Positions 7,868 through 16,049 of a stretch of DNA of 64,000 nt are shown here, piece by piece. This stretch comes from Kitasatospora kifunensis (GTDB lineage Bacteria; Actinomycetota; Actinomycetes; Streptomycetales; Streptomycetaceae): NCBI RefSeq assembly GCF_014203855.1, contig NZ_JACHJV010000004.1:62001-126000 (forward strand), read 5' to 3'. Position 1 is the first letter of the stretch. The number at the start of each line of letters is the position of its first letter. The notes under the pieces are model-generated. The model had not been told where the DNA came from and made no database searches. It saw only the letters and a list, made by a program, of their open reading frames with translations. The position numbers and the translations under genes are program-made.

Positions 7868-10027
7868 GTGAAGGATCAAATCCGCAGCCTGCAGCGCCTG
7901 CTGGCAGCCCTGAGCAGCAGGGAGCGAGCGGCACTGCTGGCCGCCCGGCCCGCCGTCCTCCAGCAGCCCCGACCCCGTACGCTCCACCAGCTCGCTGCTC
8001 GTCTGCTGGGCACCGCGAGCTTGTCGCGCTCCGCCCTCAACCTCGGCGAGCAGCAGTTCCTGGAGGCTGCCGTCGCCGCCGCAGACCACGCCCGCGGCCC
8101 AGGCCTGCCCTTCGTCTGCGGGCGCCGCGACCTGGAGCAGCTGCTGGGTGTCGGCCGGGGGGTCACCGCGGACCGCTTCGCCGAGGTGTTGCGCTCCCTC
8201 ACCGCGCTCACCCTGGCCTGGCCGGACGGCGACCGGGTGTGGCTGCACCCGGACGCCACCGTACTGTTCCCCACCGCGCTGGGCCGGTCCGCTCACGGCC
8301 GCCCCCCGCTGCCAGCCGCGGCCCCGCTCGTGGTCGCCGCCCCGACACCCGAGTTCCGCCCGGCCACCGGGGATGGGCACGGCTCCGGCGCGGCCGCGCT
8401 CCACTTCCTGGACAAGGTCCTGGGCGCGTTCACCGAGCCGTGGCCGGCGCTCAAGCAGGGCGGCCTGAGCGTGCGCGACGTCCGCCGCCTGGCCCGGATC
8501 CTGCACTGCCCCGAGCAGGAGTCCCGGCTGTGGCTGCACCTGGCCGTCACCCTCGACCTCGTCACCGAGCGGCACGGCCGCTGGATCTGCACCGAACGCG
8601 TGCCCGGTTGGCTCCGAACGCCCCCGGCCGACCGCCTCGCCTACCTGGCGGTGGCACTCGCCGACGTCCAGATCCTCCCCGGCCTCCCAACGCAGGACCC
8701 GAAGCTGCTCAACCAGTCGTTCGCGACGACCGGACCGTCCACGCACTACAACGCCGCCACACTGCGGCTGTCCGCGAACTACTCCGCTGCCACGCTCCGC
8801 CGCACCGTGCTGGACGTCCTCGCCGAACTGCCCGCCGGCCAGGCCGCCGACGACGGACCCGCCCTGGCAGCCGCCGTCCACTACCGCGCACCACACCTGT
8901 TCGGGCCCTACGACCCCACCAAGCCGCCAGTCCCGCCCCGCCCTGACCCGTACGGCCATTGGCCCAAGCCGAACGTTGCCGAGGTGACCGCCGCGGTGCT
9001 GCGCGAGACCGAACTGCTCGCACTGACCGACCGGGGCACCCTCACCGACCTCGGACGGGCGTTTCGGCGAGACCCGGGCGACCACGCCGCGCTGCGCGCG
9101 GCCGCCGAAGCGGCGCTGCCCCTGCAGGAGAAGGCGACGATCCTCGCCGACCACACCGTCCTGGTCCCCGGCACACCATCCCCGGCCCTCGCCGAACTGC
9201 TGCGGGACGCCTGCGACCTGGAGTTCCGCGACGTCCGAACCGAGACCCACCGCATCACCCCCGGCAGCGTCCGCGCCTACTTCGACCAGCGCCCCGGCAC
9301 CGACCCGCAGCAGCTGCTGGACGCCCTCAGCACCCGCTCCACCACCCCGCTGCCGCAGACGGTGACCTACCTGGTCCGGGACACCGCGGCCCGCCACGGC
9401 CACATCACCGTGGCCAAGGCCGGCACCGTGCTGGACGTCCGAGACCCGGTCCTCGCCACGGAACTCGTCCACCACCGCGACCTGGCCCACCTGATGCTCC
9501 GCCAGGCCGGGCCGACCGTGCTGCTCTCCCCGCTGCAGCAGGGCCCCGTGCTGGAGGCGCTGCGCGCCGCCGGTTACGCCCCCAACAGCGAGCTGAAGCC
9601 GTCCGCCGCTCGGGCCGCCGACCGGAGCGAGGCGATGTACGAGCTGCCGCAGCTTCTCCTCCCCCCGCCGCGTCGGCGCCGGGGGCCCGGCGTGGCAGCC
9701 CCTGGCGAGTGGCTTGCCGACCTGTCCGTTGACGAACACGAGCCCGTCGGCGAACTTGCCCGCTTCATCTACAACCGAGCACCGTCCCTCGGCGCCAACG
9801 ACTGCAACGTCCTGGCCACCGCGCTCGGCGCCGGCACCACGGTCCACGTCGAGTACCGGACCCCGGCCCGCACCCACGCCAGCGTCACCGTGCGCGGACC
9901 CCGCCTCGACCACGCCGACCGGCTCACGTCCGCCGCCGGTCGCACCCCGCTGCCGCTGTCCCTCAGCGGGCTCCAGCTCGTCCTAGCCGTTCCCGACGGC
10001 CGCGGTCGCCCGGTGCGCGGGAAGTGA
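7868..10027 (+). CDS. Helicase-associated protein of XPB/Ssl2 N-terminal type (Helicase_C_3)
   Basis: A 719-residue protein starting at GTG 7868. It has no Walker motifs, so it is not itself a motor. The segment around residues 420-560 (LVPGTPSPALAELLRDACDLE, then RITPGSVRAYFD and LSPLQQGPVLEALRAAGYAP) matches the 'helicase conserved C-terminal domain 3' found beside XPB-like helicases in actinobacteria. The N-terminal half is a helical repeat with winged-helix-like stretches. It is likely a DNA-repair or chromatin-associated accessory protein. No helicase gene lies beside it. It is 192 bp after the XRE gene, which may not be the same transcript. Confidence 0.7.
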   Translation: MKDQIRSLQRLLAALSSRERAALLAARPAVLQQPRPRTLHQLAARLLGTASLSRSALNLGEQQFLEAAVAAADHARGPGLPFVCGRRDLEQLLGVGRGVTADRFAEVLRSLTALTLAWPDGDRVWLHPDATVLFPTALGRSAHGRPPLPAAAPLVVAAPTPEFRPATGDGHGSGAAALHFLDKVLGAFTEPWPALKQGGLSVRDVRRLARILHCPEQESRLWLHLAVTLDLVTERHGRWICTERVPGWLRTPPADRLAYLAVALADVQILPGLPTQDPKLLNQSFATTGPSTHYNAATLRLSANYSAATLRRTVLDVLAELPAGQAADDGPALAAAVHYRAPHLFGPYDPTKPPVPPRPDPYGHWPKPNVAEVTAAVLRETELLALTDRGTLTDLGRAFRRDPGDHAALRAAAEAALPLQEKATILADHTVLVPGTPSPALAELLRDACDLEFRDVRTETHRITPGSVRAYFDQRPGTDPQQLLDALSTRSTTPLPQTVTYLVRDTAARHGHITVAKAGTVLDVRDPVLATELVHHRDLAHLMLRQAGPTVLLSPLQQGPVLEALRAAGYAPNSELKPSAARAADRSEAMYELPQLLLPPPRRRRGPGVAAPGEWLADLSVDEHEPVGELARFIYNRAPSLGANDCNVLATALGAGTTVHVEYRTPARTHASVTVRGPRLDHADRLTSAAGRTPLPLSLSGLQLVLAVPDGRGRPVRGK

Positions 10028-10122
10028 GAGGGCAGTGTCGCCACCCCGCGCTACGGTGTAGCACAAGGCTCACCTGGGCAGACTCCCCGCCGAGCACCGT
10101 TCAAGCACAGAAGGGGCCCTCA

Positions 10123-10458
10123 ATGCGGGACGCCCAAGACCGCTCGACCCAGGACCAACGCACGGCGGTCGGACTGACCGGCGGTGCGGCGCTGAGCATC
10201 CTTCTCGCCGCAGCGACGGACTCGCACTGGCTCGTGGTCCCCGCCATCGGCATGCTGATCAGCGCAGTGATCCTCGCCTACCGCACCCTCAAAGACCAGC
10301 CGGGCGGTTCCTGGATCGCCTGGGCAGCTGGCACCGTGATCTCCCTCCTCCTGGTCTGGACGAATCCCGACGACCGGGTCCTGCAGATCCCGGTCACCGG
10401 TGTCCTCGCCGTCGGTGCAACGGCGCTCTTCCTGCGGTGGCGCGCGCAGCACCGCTGA
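10123..10458 (+). CDS. Small integral membrane protein
   Basis: A 111-residue protein. The ATG at 10123 follows AAGGGG at about 10111-10116. After a polar N-terminus it has three to four hydrophobic segments (about 24-38, 42-60, 70-86 and 90-105) and ends in a basic tail WRAQHR. No family recognised. It is followed by a strong terminator. Confidence 0.65.
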   Translation: MRDAQDRSTQDQRTAVGLTGGAALSILLAAATDSHWLVVPAIGMLISAVILAYRTLKDQPGGSWIAWAAGTVISLLLVWTNPDDRVLQIPVTGVLAVGATALFLRWRAQHR

Positions 10459-10484
10459 AAGCGGATCATGCACCCCACCTCGAA

Positions 10485-10540
10485 GAGGTCAGTATGAAGC
10501 CCGCCCGGGACGATCCCCGGGCGGGCTTCATACTGACCTC
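10485..10540. terminator. 25-bp perfect stem terminator between convergent genes
   Basis: Arms 10485-10509 and 10516-10540 are perfectly complementary over 25 bp around a six-base loop (ACGATC). The GC-rich lower stem CCCGCCCGGG is flanked by AT-richer GAGGTCAGTATGAAG, so both strands have a partial T/A tail. It separates the rightward membrane gene from the leftward gene ending at 10569 and should stop transcription from both sides. Confidence 0.85.
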
Positions 10541-10568
10541 GCAGTGTCGTCGCTGAGCGTCCGCAGGC

Positions 10569-11471
10569 TTACGCGCCGGCCGCCGAGGGCTGCTCCTTCG
10601 TCAACAGCATCCGATGCCGGGTCGGCCCCGCAATCGCTTCTTTCGCCTGCTGCGGAATCGTCACGACTCCGTCGATCAACCGCATGGCGTGCTGGTAGGC
10701 GAGCTGGCGCTCATTCTCGCTGACACCGTCGCCGAGAGCGGTCTGCAGGAGCCTGCGCGCCTGAACGATGGCAGCGCGCTCCGGCTTCGGCAGGTGGGAG
10801 GTGCCCACCTTCCGTGCGCGGGCGTCAGCCACCTGCCAGGCGATCTCCAGCGCAGTAACAGCCCGGCCGTAGTCGGCGTCGACGGAAGGACCGGCGAGGG
10901 AGCGGGCATCGGCCGCTGCGGCCAGCGCGTGGATGAGGTCCGCGGTCTCCTGGACGGAGACGTCGGCCAGGCACGGCCGCTCCAGGATCGCGAGGATATC
11001 GGAGGTGAACTCGCCGTAGGCGTCGAGTACCGCGTCGTGCCGAGCCTCGACGGCAGTGCGGCGACGCTGTGCGGCCCGACGGACAGACCGGCGCTTCTTC
11101 ACCGTATGGGCCACGCCGGCCACCGCGAGGACGGCCACGACCACGCCGACCACCAGGCCGATGCTGCCCCACGGCACCCCGGAATCCCCACCGACGGGCG
11201 CTGCCTTCGGCTTCGGAGCGGGCTCCGGACTTCCATCGCCGTCGACCTTGCTGATGTTGCCCGCCATGAAGTTTGTGATCAAGATCGCCAGCGGCGCAGC
11301 GAGCCCGATCGAGACCGCGACGACGTAGCCGAACACCGGCGAAGAGCCGGACATATAACCGGCGCGCCGGGAGAATGCCGTGCGCATCATCGTGAACATG
11401 CCGATTGAGGCGCCGGTGAGGACGCAGCCCCACGTCAGCCACTGGACCAAGTGCGACAACGACTGGAGCAA
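10569..11471 (-). CDS. Membrane protein with coiled C-terminal cytoplasmic domain
   Basis: A 300-residue protein with hydrophobic segments near residues 8-28, 45-68 and 100-122, then a basic stop-transfer (KKRRSVRRAAQRRR) and a helical domain of about 170 residues. The region between the second and third segments is proline- and charge-rich. Family not recognised. It is preceded on the same strand by a group of short unknown genes ending at the recombinase. Confidence 0.65.
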   Translation of the reverse strand: MLQSLSHLVQWLTWGCVLTGASIGMFTMMRTAFSRRAGYMSGSSPVFGYVVAVSIGLAAPLAILITNFMAGNISKVDGDGSPEPAPKPKAAPVGGDSGVPWGSIGLVVGVVVAVLAVAGVAHTVKKRRSVRRAAQRRRTAVEARHDAVLDAYGEFTSDILAILERPCLADVSVQETADLIHALAAAADARSLAGPSVDADYGRAVTALEIAWQVADARARKVGTSHLPKPERAAIVQARRLLQTALGDGVSENERQLAYQHAMRLIDGVVTIPQQAKEAIAGPTRHRMLLTKEQPSAAGA

Positions 11472-11558
11472 CTGAGATTCCTTCGGGTGTGAACGGGGAG
11501 GCAGACAGTGCGAGGCAGGGGTCTAGTATCCAGCCCGGTGCCGACAACGATGCCGACG

Positions 11559-12167
11559 TCAAGCTGACGTCGGGAGTGCGCCGGCTCCGGGACACCCGTC
11601 CACCGCGCGCAGGGCAGGGCCGGTACCGGGCACGGGCGCCAGGAACTCGTTGACCAGGATCTCCGCCATCACGTGCTCATCGTGCTTTCCGGCAGCGAGC
11701 AGCTCCTCGATCAGCGGAACGTCGGCAGGATCGCTCGGCCGGTCCGGATAAGCGGTGCGGTCCACCAGCCGCTCAACGCAGTCCGTCAGCGCGTAGTACT
11801 CACAGGTCAAGGGCTCCAGGATGCCCAGCCGGATCCGGTCCACCCCAAGGGATCGGCGCTGCGCTACACCGTGGGCGGTCTCCTCGGCGAGGGTGCCGTC
11901 CCGGCGGGCGGCGACCGCGCGGGCGGCCCAGGCCCGGGTGGAGTCCATACGGGAAGTACCGATCTCCCGATCCTTCATCAACCCGAAGTGGCTCGGGTGC
12001 TCGGCCAGGACGGTGGCGACCAGGTCGCGCATCTGGGCCCGGGTAGGGCCGTCCGGCCACAGCACGAGCCACTTCGCACCGCTGTCGTAGACGAGTTGGA
12101 CATCTACACCGGTGAGCTTCGACAGGTGTCGGCCGAGCTGGAACGCCTGGGCGCTGCGCTGACTCAT
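11559..12167 (-). CDS. Hypothetical protein, MSQRS-type N-terminus
   Basis: A 202-residue protein of unknown function. It begins MSQRSAQAFQLG; the protein at 12678-13055 begins MSQRSTHALQLS, and the DNA around both starts is duplicated. The ATG at 12167 has a weak GGAGG-like site (CTGGAGGCACC). The protein is rich in Arg and Asp, with a central WAARAVAARRDGTLAEE helix. The last 15 residues look low-complexity. Confidence 0.6.
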   Translation of the reverse strand: MSQRSAQAFQLGRHLSKLTGVDVQLVYDSGAKWLVLWPDGPTRAQMRDLVATVLAEHPSHFGLMKDREIGTSRMDSTRAWAARAVAARRDGTLAEETAHGVAQRRSLGVDRIRLGILEPLTCEYYALTDCVERLVDRTAYPDRPSDPADVPLIEELLAAGKHDEHVMAEILVNEFLAPVPGTGPALRAVDGCPGAGALPTSA

Positions 12168-12220
12168 GGTGCCTCCAGAACTGGCTTCAGTGGTAGCTGA
12201 GTTGATGGCGAGGGGGGCTG

Positions 12221-12652
12221 TCAGAGATCGCCTCGGTCCGGAGCCCCGTGGCCGGGTACCGGACGGCGAGGACGTGCCGAACCGTCCGGAGTCGTGACCT
12301 CGGCCGGCAGCGACTGCCCGCCGGCCCCTGGGCGCGGCCGGCGGGCGAGGAGGCGGGGCCGGTCGCCCCTGAGCTCGCGGACCGTCCAGCCTCCGGTGCG
12401 CAGAAGATCCGCGTAGGCACCGACGAGGACGAACTCCTCTGCAGCGTTGCCCTCGAACGTGTGGCCGTTGAGCGTGCTCGGAAACGCGACGCGGTGGCCG
12501 ACCCGGACCGTCCCGGAGTCAGGGGCGCCCGGCGCGCACAGGAACCCGGCCGTGACGACACGGCCGTTCACGTCGAGCTGTGCAGCAGGGTGATGCAGTC
12601 GAAGCAGCGCCGCCACGGCGGCGGTCTCGTCCTCGTATTGGTCGATCTCCAT
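12221..12652 (-). CDS. Hypothetical protein
   Basis: A 143-residue protein starting at ATG 12652 with GGGGAG upstream. The first 90 residues look well-ordered (MEIDQYEDETAAVAALLRLH, GNAAEEFVLVGAYADLLRTGGW). The last 40 are Arg/Pro-rich and low-complexity, and overlap the duplicated segment where the neighbouring copy encodes a different frame (…FRYPA). A late frameshift is possible. Function unknown. Confidence 0.5.
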   Translation of the reverse strand: MEIDQYEDETAAVAALLRLHHPAAQLDVNGRVVTAGFLCAPGAPDSGTVRVGHRVAFPSTLNGHTFEGNAAEEFVLVGAYADLLRTGGWTVRELRGDRPRLLARRPRPGAGGQSLPAEVTTPDGSARPRRPVPGHGAPDRGDL

Positions 12653-12677
12653 CGGTCTCCCCTTGAACAGGTGGGTT

Positions 12678-13055
12678 CTACCGGCTGCCGGGCTTTGCTC
12701 GACCGCGGTCGGCGCTGGCCCAGGGGTCGGGGGCGGGCGTCGCCGCGATCCACCCGGTGGCCGTCTCGTACGTCATACCCGAGGTGACGTGGCGGACGCA
12801 CGGCGCTTCGTCCCCGTTGAACAGCACCATCAGCCGCTGCCCAATGGTGTCCACGATGGCGCCCTCGCGGCCGTTGTTGCGGACCCGGCCGCCGAGTGCG
12901 ACGCGGATGTCGAGACGGCTCTCCAGTGCGTAGTAGGTGGCGATGTGCTCCAGGTCGGCGGCCTGTCGGCGCCGGTTCTGGGCCTCGGCCTCGTAGCGGT
13001 CCTCGTCGCACTGATCCTGGCTGAGCTGGAGTGCATGGGTGCTGCGCTGACTCAT
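12678..13055 (-). CDS. Hypothetical protein, second MSQRS-type protein
   Basis: A 125-residue protein. The ATG at 13055 has AGGAGA eight bases upstream, which sets the start inside a longer frame. The N-terminal 45 residues are a charged helix, followed by a likely small beta domain (DIRVALGGRVRNNGREGAIV, RLMVLFNGDE). It shares its first residues and 5' DNA with the gene at 11559-12167, but the rest has diverged. Function unknown. Confidence 0.6.
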   Translation of the reverse strand: MSQRSTHALQLSQDQCDEDRYEAEAQNRRRQAADLEHIATYYALESRLDIRVALGGRVRNNGREGAIVDTIGQRLMVLFNGDEAPCVRHVTSGMTYETATGWIAATPAPDPWASADRGRAKPGSR

Positions 13056-13104
13056 GGTGTCTCCTGAATTCACTTCAGCGGTGGCTGAGTTGCAGGTGCG
13101 GCTG

Positions 13105-13371
13105 TCAGCGATCCCGGTCCGGAGCGGTGGCGGCCGGGTACCGGAAGGCCTCGGCATCGGCGGGGATGGGCAGGGCGTGGTCTTCGTCGTCCCGGGTGAG
13201 CCACACCGACACGGTGAGCGTCCCAGCCCGAGGCAGGGTGGCTCGCAGGTTCATGACCGTGTTGTCGGCGAGCGCTTGGAAGCTCCAGGCCCAGGTGGAC
13301 GTAGTGCCGAGCGCGACCGGCCGCGGCGAGCCATCGGCGACGACGCGGTAGGTGTAGGAAGTTCCTGGCAC
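13105..13371 (-). CDS. Hypothetical protein, small beta-rich
   Basis: An 88-residue protein. I chose the GTG at 13371, which has AAGGAGA at a good distance; the frame is open upstream to 13461 but overlaps the preceding gene. The alternating pattern (SYTYRVVADG, TSTWAWSFQAL, LTVSVWLTRDDED) suggests a beta-sandwich or barrel. Its 3' end lies in the duplicated segment. Function unknown. Confidence 0.5.
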   Translation of the reverse strand: MPGTSYTYRVVADGSPRPVALGTTSTWAWSFQALADNTVMNLRATLPRAGTLTVSVWLTRDDEDHALPIPADAEAFRYPAATAPDRDR

Positions 13372-13426
13372 AGCTGGTTCTCCTTGTGTGGACGGCGGCA
13401 GTTGGTGCGAGCTGGCAGTCCGGTAG

Positions 13427-14083
13427 TTAGTCCGCGCGCTGCCCGCCGACCGGGCTGCCAAGTCGCTGCACCAGGTCGCGCAGGTTCTGTGTCAGCACGG
13501 TGAGCTCGCGTACGGGGCGGTGCTCGTCCAGCTCTTCGGCCCGTTCCAGGGCACGGCGCACGACATCGGGTAGCGCGGCACTGTCGGAGCCGGCCTCCTG
13601 GTAGAGCCTGCTGTTCTGCGTCGCGAGCGCCTCCAGGTCAACGAGCCGGGACTGGAACTGGTCCAGGATCTGCTCCTGCGCGCGGCCGGTGTCGTACTCC
13701 TCACCGCGCAGCACCAGGCACTGGACGAGCAGAGAGCTGGCGTCCCACAGCTCTGCGGCGAGCCGACGGTCGATCTCGCCGAGGTCGACCACGCCAGCGA
13801 CACGCTGTGCGGATCGCCAGACCCTGCCGCAGGCCTGCCAGAGGCGCGAGAACTCCCCGGCGCGGTACTGGGGATCGTAGTAGGTCTCGGACCGCTTGAA
13901 GTTGATGGTCCTCGTGACAACGACCTGATCGCCGAACTTGGAGTGGATCCGGCGCAGCCGCCTGGCGCCGAACCCCTGGAGCTCCCACAGGCCGCTCAGG
14001 ACGACCCTCTTCCCGGCGGGTACGTCCGAGGCGTAGATGAGGACGGGCTCGTAGTAGTCGGCCCAGCTGTACGTGGTGTCCAT
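13427..14083 (-). CDS. Hypothetical protein
   Basis: A 218-residue protein starting at ATG 14083. The first 55 residues look beta-rich, and the rest is mostly helical (AAELWDASSLLVQCLVLRGEE, ERAEELDEHRPVRELTVLTQNL). No family recognised. It lies 62 bp downstream of the recombinase gene on the same strand and probably shares its transcript. Confidence 0.6.
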   Translation of the reverse strand: MDTTYSWADYYEPVLIYASDVPAGKRVVLSGLWELQGFGARRLRRIHSKFGDQVVVTRTINFKRSETYYDPQYRAGEFSRLWQACGRVWRSAQRVAGVVDLGEIDRRLAAELWDASSLLVQCLVLRGEEYDTGRAQEQILDQFQSRLVDLEALATQNSRLYQEAGSDSAALPDVVRRALERAEELDEHRPVRELTVLTQNLRDLVQRLGSPVGGQRAD

Positions 14084-14145
14084 GATCGAGTCCTTCTGCT
14101 GATGGTTCGTCAGGCGGGGCCGGTGCGAGCGGCGGGGTCGGGCGG

Positions 14146-15402
14146 TCAGGGGAGCGGTACGGCCAGCTGGCCGGAGTTCTGGTCGAGGGAGCGGACTTCG
14201 ACCAGGTCGGTGCCCTCGACGGCGGTGTCGGCGTTGGCGCTCCGGGCGGGCTGCTCGACGGGGCGGAGCCCGGCGAAGAGGGCGGCCCCCTTGTCGGCGA
14301 GCGCTGCGTCGCGCTTGCCGGCCTGGCGCCTCTCCCGGTAGCCGATCGTCGTGGCGGGGTCCTTGTGGTTGGCGAACGCCTGGACCTCCTCCAGCGGCTC
14401 CTTGTCATCGAGCATGTGCGTGATCCGACTCGCCCGCAGGACGTGCGGGGTGACGTCGCGGCAGCGCCGGCAGGACTTGAAGTTGTGCCCGGGCTGCCCG
14501 GCGCCCGGGCAGGTCAGGATCCGGGCCCGGTGGCCGAGCCGGGTGAGGATCCGGTCCACGTCGGAGGGGTCGAGCCGGCCGCCGTCGCGCGCGAGCAGTA
14601 GCGGTCCGTCGGTGCGCCCGGCGTTGAGGCGGTCGAGCTTCTCGGCCTGGTCGAGTGGGACCGGCAGCATCTTGTCCTCGTCGCCCTTTCGGGTGAGGTC
14701 GAGGAGCGCGCGCCGGCCGCGGTTGACCTGGTGGTCGAGGTCGCAGGCGCAGAGCTCGTCCACGCGGCCGGCGAAGACGTAGAGCAGCTCGACCACGACC
14801 TCGTCCAGCAGGTCGTCGGCCTGGAGGACGAGCGCCTGGACGTCCTCCTTCTCGATGACCGGAGTGGAGTGGGAGCCGTGGCCGCGCGGGATGTGCGGCA
14901 GGTCGTCCTCGGTGACCGGGTTCGGCGGCAGCGTCGGGTCCTTCGCCTTGGCGTAGTTGTGCAGCGAGGACAGCGAGCGCAGCTTGCGGATGATGGTGCG
15001 CGGCGAGCGCTTCTTACCGGTCGTGGAGACCTTGGCCTGCTCGCGGATGCGCCAGGACCGGATGTCGTCGGCGGTGAGGCAGCCGACGAAGAAGCGCTCG
15101 TGCCCGATCTCGGCGGCGAACGCGGCCCAACGCCGGATGTCGTCCACGTACTCCCGCTTGGTGCCGACCGAGCTGCGGCGGGTGGAGCTGATCCAGTCGA
15201 GCACCGTCACCCACGTCTGCGGGGTGACGACCCGGGCGAGGAGCTCGGCGCGCGGGGTGTAGAGGCGCTGCTGCCCGATCCGGCCGGTCTGCACCAGGCC
15301 GAGGTCCTCAATGAGCTGCTTGAAGACCGTTTCGGCGAGGCTGCTTGACGGCAGAGCCGGAATCGCCCCGTCCGGACGCGGGTCGAGCTGAGTCGTCGTC
15401 AT
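14146..15402 (-). CDS. Tyrosine site-specific recombinase (integrase) with zinc-knuckle-like insertion
   Basis: A 418-residue protein. An N-terminal SAM-like core-binding domain lies at about 60-155 and a catalytic domain at about 185-360. The catalytic set appears complete: R213 (AGRVDEL), K239, H320 and R323 (HVLR), H346 (ANHKDPATT) and the nucleophile Y355 (GYRER). Just before HVLR sits C-x7-H-x4-C-x2-C (298-314), which looks like a zinc site. The start is ATG 15402, because the frame upstream enters a palindrome. It could integrate or invert a mobile element; the att-like region upstream fits this. Confidence 0.85.
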   Translation of the reverse strand: MTTTQLDPRPDGAIPALPSSSLAETVFKQLIEDLGLVQTGRIGQQRLYTPRAELLARVVTPQTWVTVLDWISSTRRSSVGTKREYVDDIRRWAAFAAEIGHERFFVGCLTADDIRSWRIREQAKVSTTGKKRSPRTIIRKLRSLSSLHNYAKAKDPTLPPNPVTEDDLPHIPRGHGSHSTPVIEKEDVQALVLQADDLLDEVVVELLYVFAGRVDELCACDLDHQVNRGRRALLDLTRKGDEDKMLPVPLDQAEKLDRLNAGRTDGPLLLARDGGRLDPSDVDRILTRLGHRARILTCPGAGQPGHNFKSCRRCRDVTPHVLRASRITHMLDDKEPLEEVQAFANHKDPATTIGYRERRQAGKRDAALADKGAALFAGLRPVEQPARSANADTAVEGTDLVEVRSLDQNSGQLAVPLP

Positions 15403-15411
15403 GGCTCGAAG

Positions 15412-15441
15412 GGTAGCGGAAAATTCAAGTTTTCCGCTACC
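15412..15441. promoter_or_regulatory. Palindrome immediately upstream of the recombinase gene
   Basis: Perfect 12-bp arms GGTAGCGGAAAA (15412-15423) and TTTTCCGCTACC (15430-15441) around TTCAAG. It begins ten bases before the recombinase ATG at 15402, where a repressor would block transcription or translation. The recombinase itself, or an excisionase, could bind it. Confidence 0.6.
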
Positions 15442-15463
15442 TCGGCGCCCGAGCGTCACCGAT

Positions 15464-15578
15464 ATGAGTCCGACATGAGTTGGACAGTTAACCTAATGTC
15501 AGATTCGACTAGACGCCGGGGGTCGAGCCCGCTAGGTTCTATTGGACATCATCTCGACATTAGTCATGTCGGACTCAT
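15464..15578. other. Att-like region: nested inverted repeats around a tRNA T-arm-like core
   Basis: Outer 15-bp inverted repeats (ATGAGTCCGACATGA at 15464-15478; its reverse complement at 15564-15578) enclose inner 8-bp ones (CTAATGTC at 15493-15500; GACATTAG at 15556-15563). Between them is GCCGGGGGTCGAGCCCGC (about 15513-15530), which resembles the T-arm end of a tRNA gene, a frequent integrase target. TTGGACA occurs on both sides. Position next to the recombinase gene fits arm-type sites flanking a crossover core. Alternatively these are operators of the divergent promoters. Confidence 0.45.
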
Positions 15579-15590
15579 CGAGAGTGGGCC

Positions 15591-16049
15591 ATGCGAATCA
15601 CCGTGCACATCGAAAACGCCTCGGACGAGATCGCGCACCGCCTGCTCGACCTCCTCGCCGAGCACCCCGGCGCACTCACCACCGACAGCCTCGACCCGAC
15701 CTGGACCGAGGACCGCGCGCTGCGACTGCTGCGCGAGCTGCCGACCCGGGCCGCCACCCTGCTCCGCCTGGCCGCCGCCGGCGGCGGCTGGGTGGACGCC
15801 GAGCAGCTGCGCACCGCCGACGGCAAGGGCCTCCAGGGGCACACCGCCGCCATCACCCAGGCCCTCAAGCGCGGTGTCCGCAACGGCTGGTGGCCCGAAG
15901 CCACCGTCAAGCCGGTCGAGGCTGTCTACAACAGCGACGTGGCCGGGCCCCAGCGGGCGCTTGGCTTCCAGCTCGCCGACGACGAGGTGACCACGGCCTT
16001 CCGCGCCGCCGTCACCCGCTTCGACGCCGAGGGGAGTCAGGAGCAGTGA
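15591..16049 (+). CDS. Hypothetical protein, first gene of a rightward operon
   Basis: A 152-residue protein starting at ATG 15591. The C-terminal half includes a likely winged-helix segment (GGGWVDAEQLRTADGKGLQG, AITQALKRGVRNGWWPE). It is divergent from the recombinase gene across the att-like region and overlaps the next gene by GTGA. Function unknown; DNA binding is a guess from the fold pattern. Confidence 0.6.
   Translation: MRITVHIENASDEIAHRLLDLLAEHPGALTTDSLDPTWTEDRALRLLRELPTRAATLLRLAAAGGGWVDAEQLRTADGKGLQGHTAAITQALKRGVRNGWWPEATVKPVEAVYNSDVAGPQRALGFQLADDEVTTAFRAAVTRFDAEGSQEQ

Larger units (their letters stand above)
12132..13142. repeat. Duplicated gene-start segment (12132-12262 and 13020-13142)
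   Basis: The two segments align over about 125 bp. They share GAGCTGGA, CTGCGCTGACTCATGGTG, CTTCAG, CTGAGTTG, GGCTGTCAG, CGGTCCGGAGC and CCGGGTACCGGA in the same order. Each covers the first codons of an MSQRS protein, its ribosome binding site and the end of the gene before it. This points to a tandem duplication of a gene-junction module, followed by divergence of the coding parts. Confidence 0.65.

Noticed and set aside
15513..15530. Possible tRNA gene from a T-arm-like sequence
   Set aside because: Only the T-arm-like end is present; no acceptor stem, D-arm or anticodon arm could be found around it.
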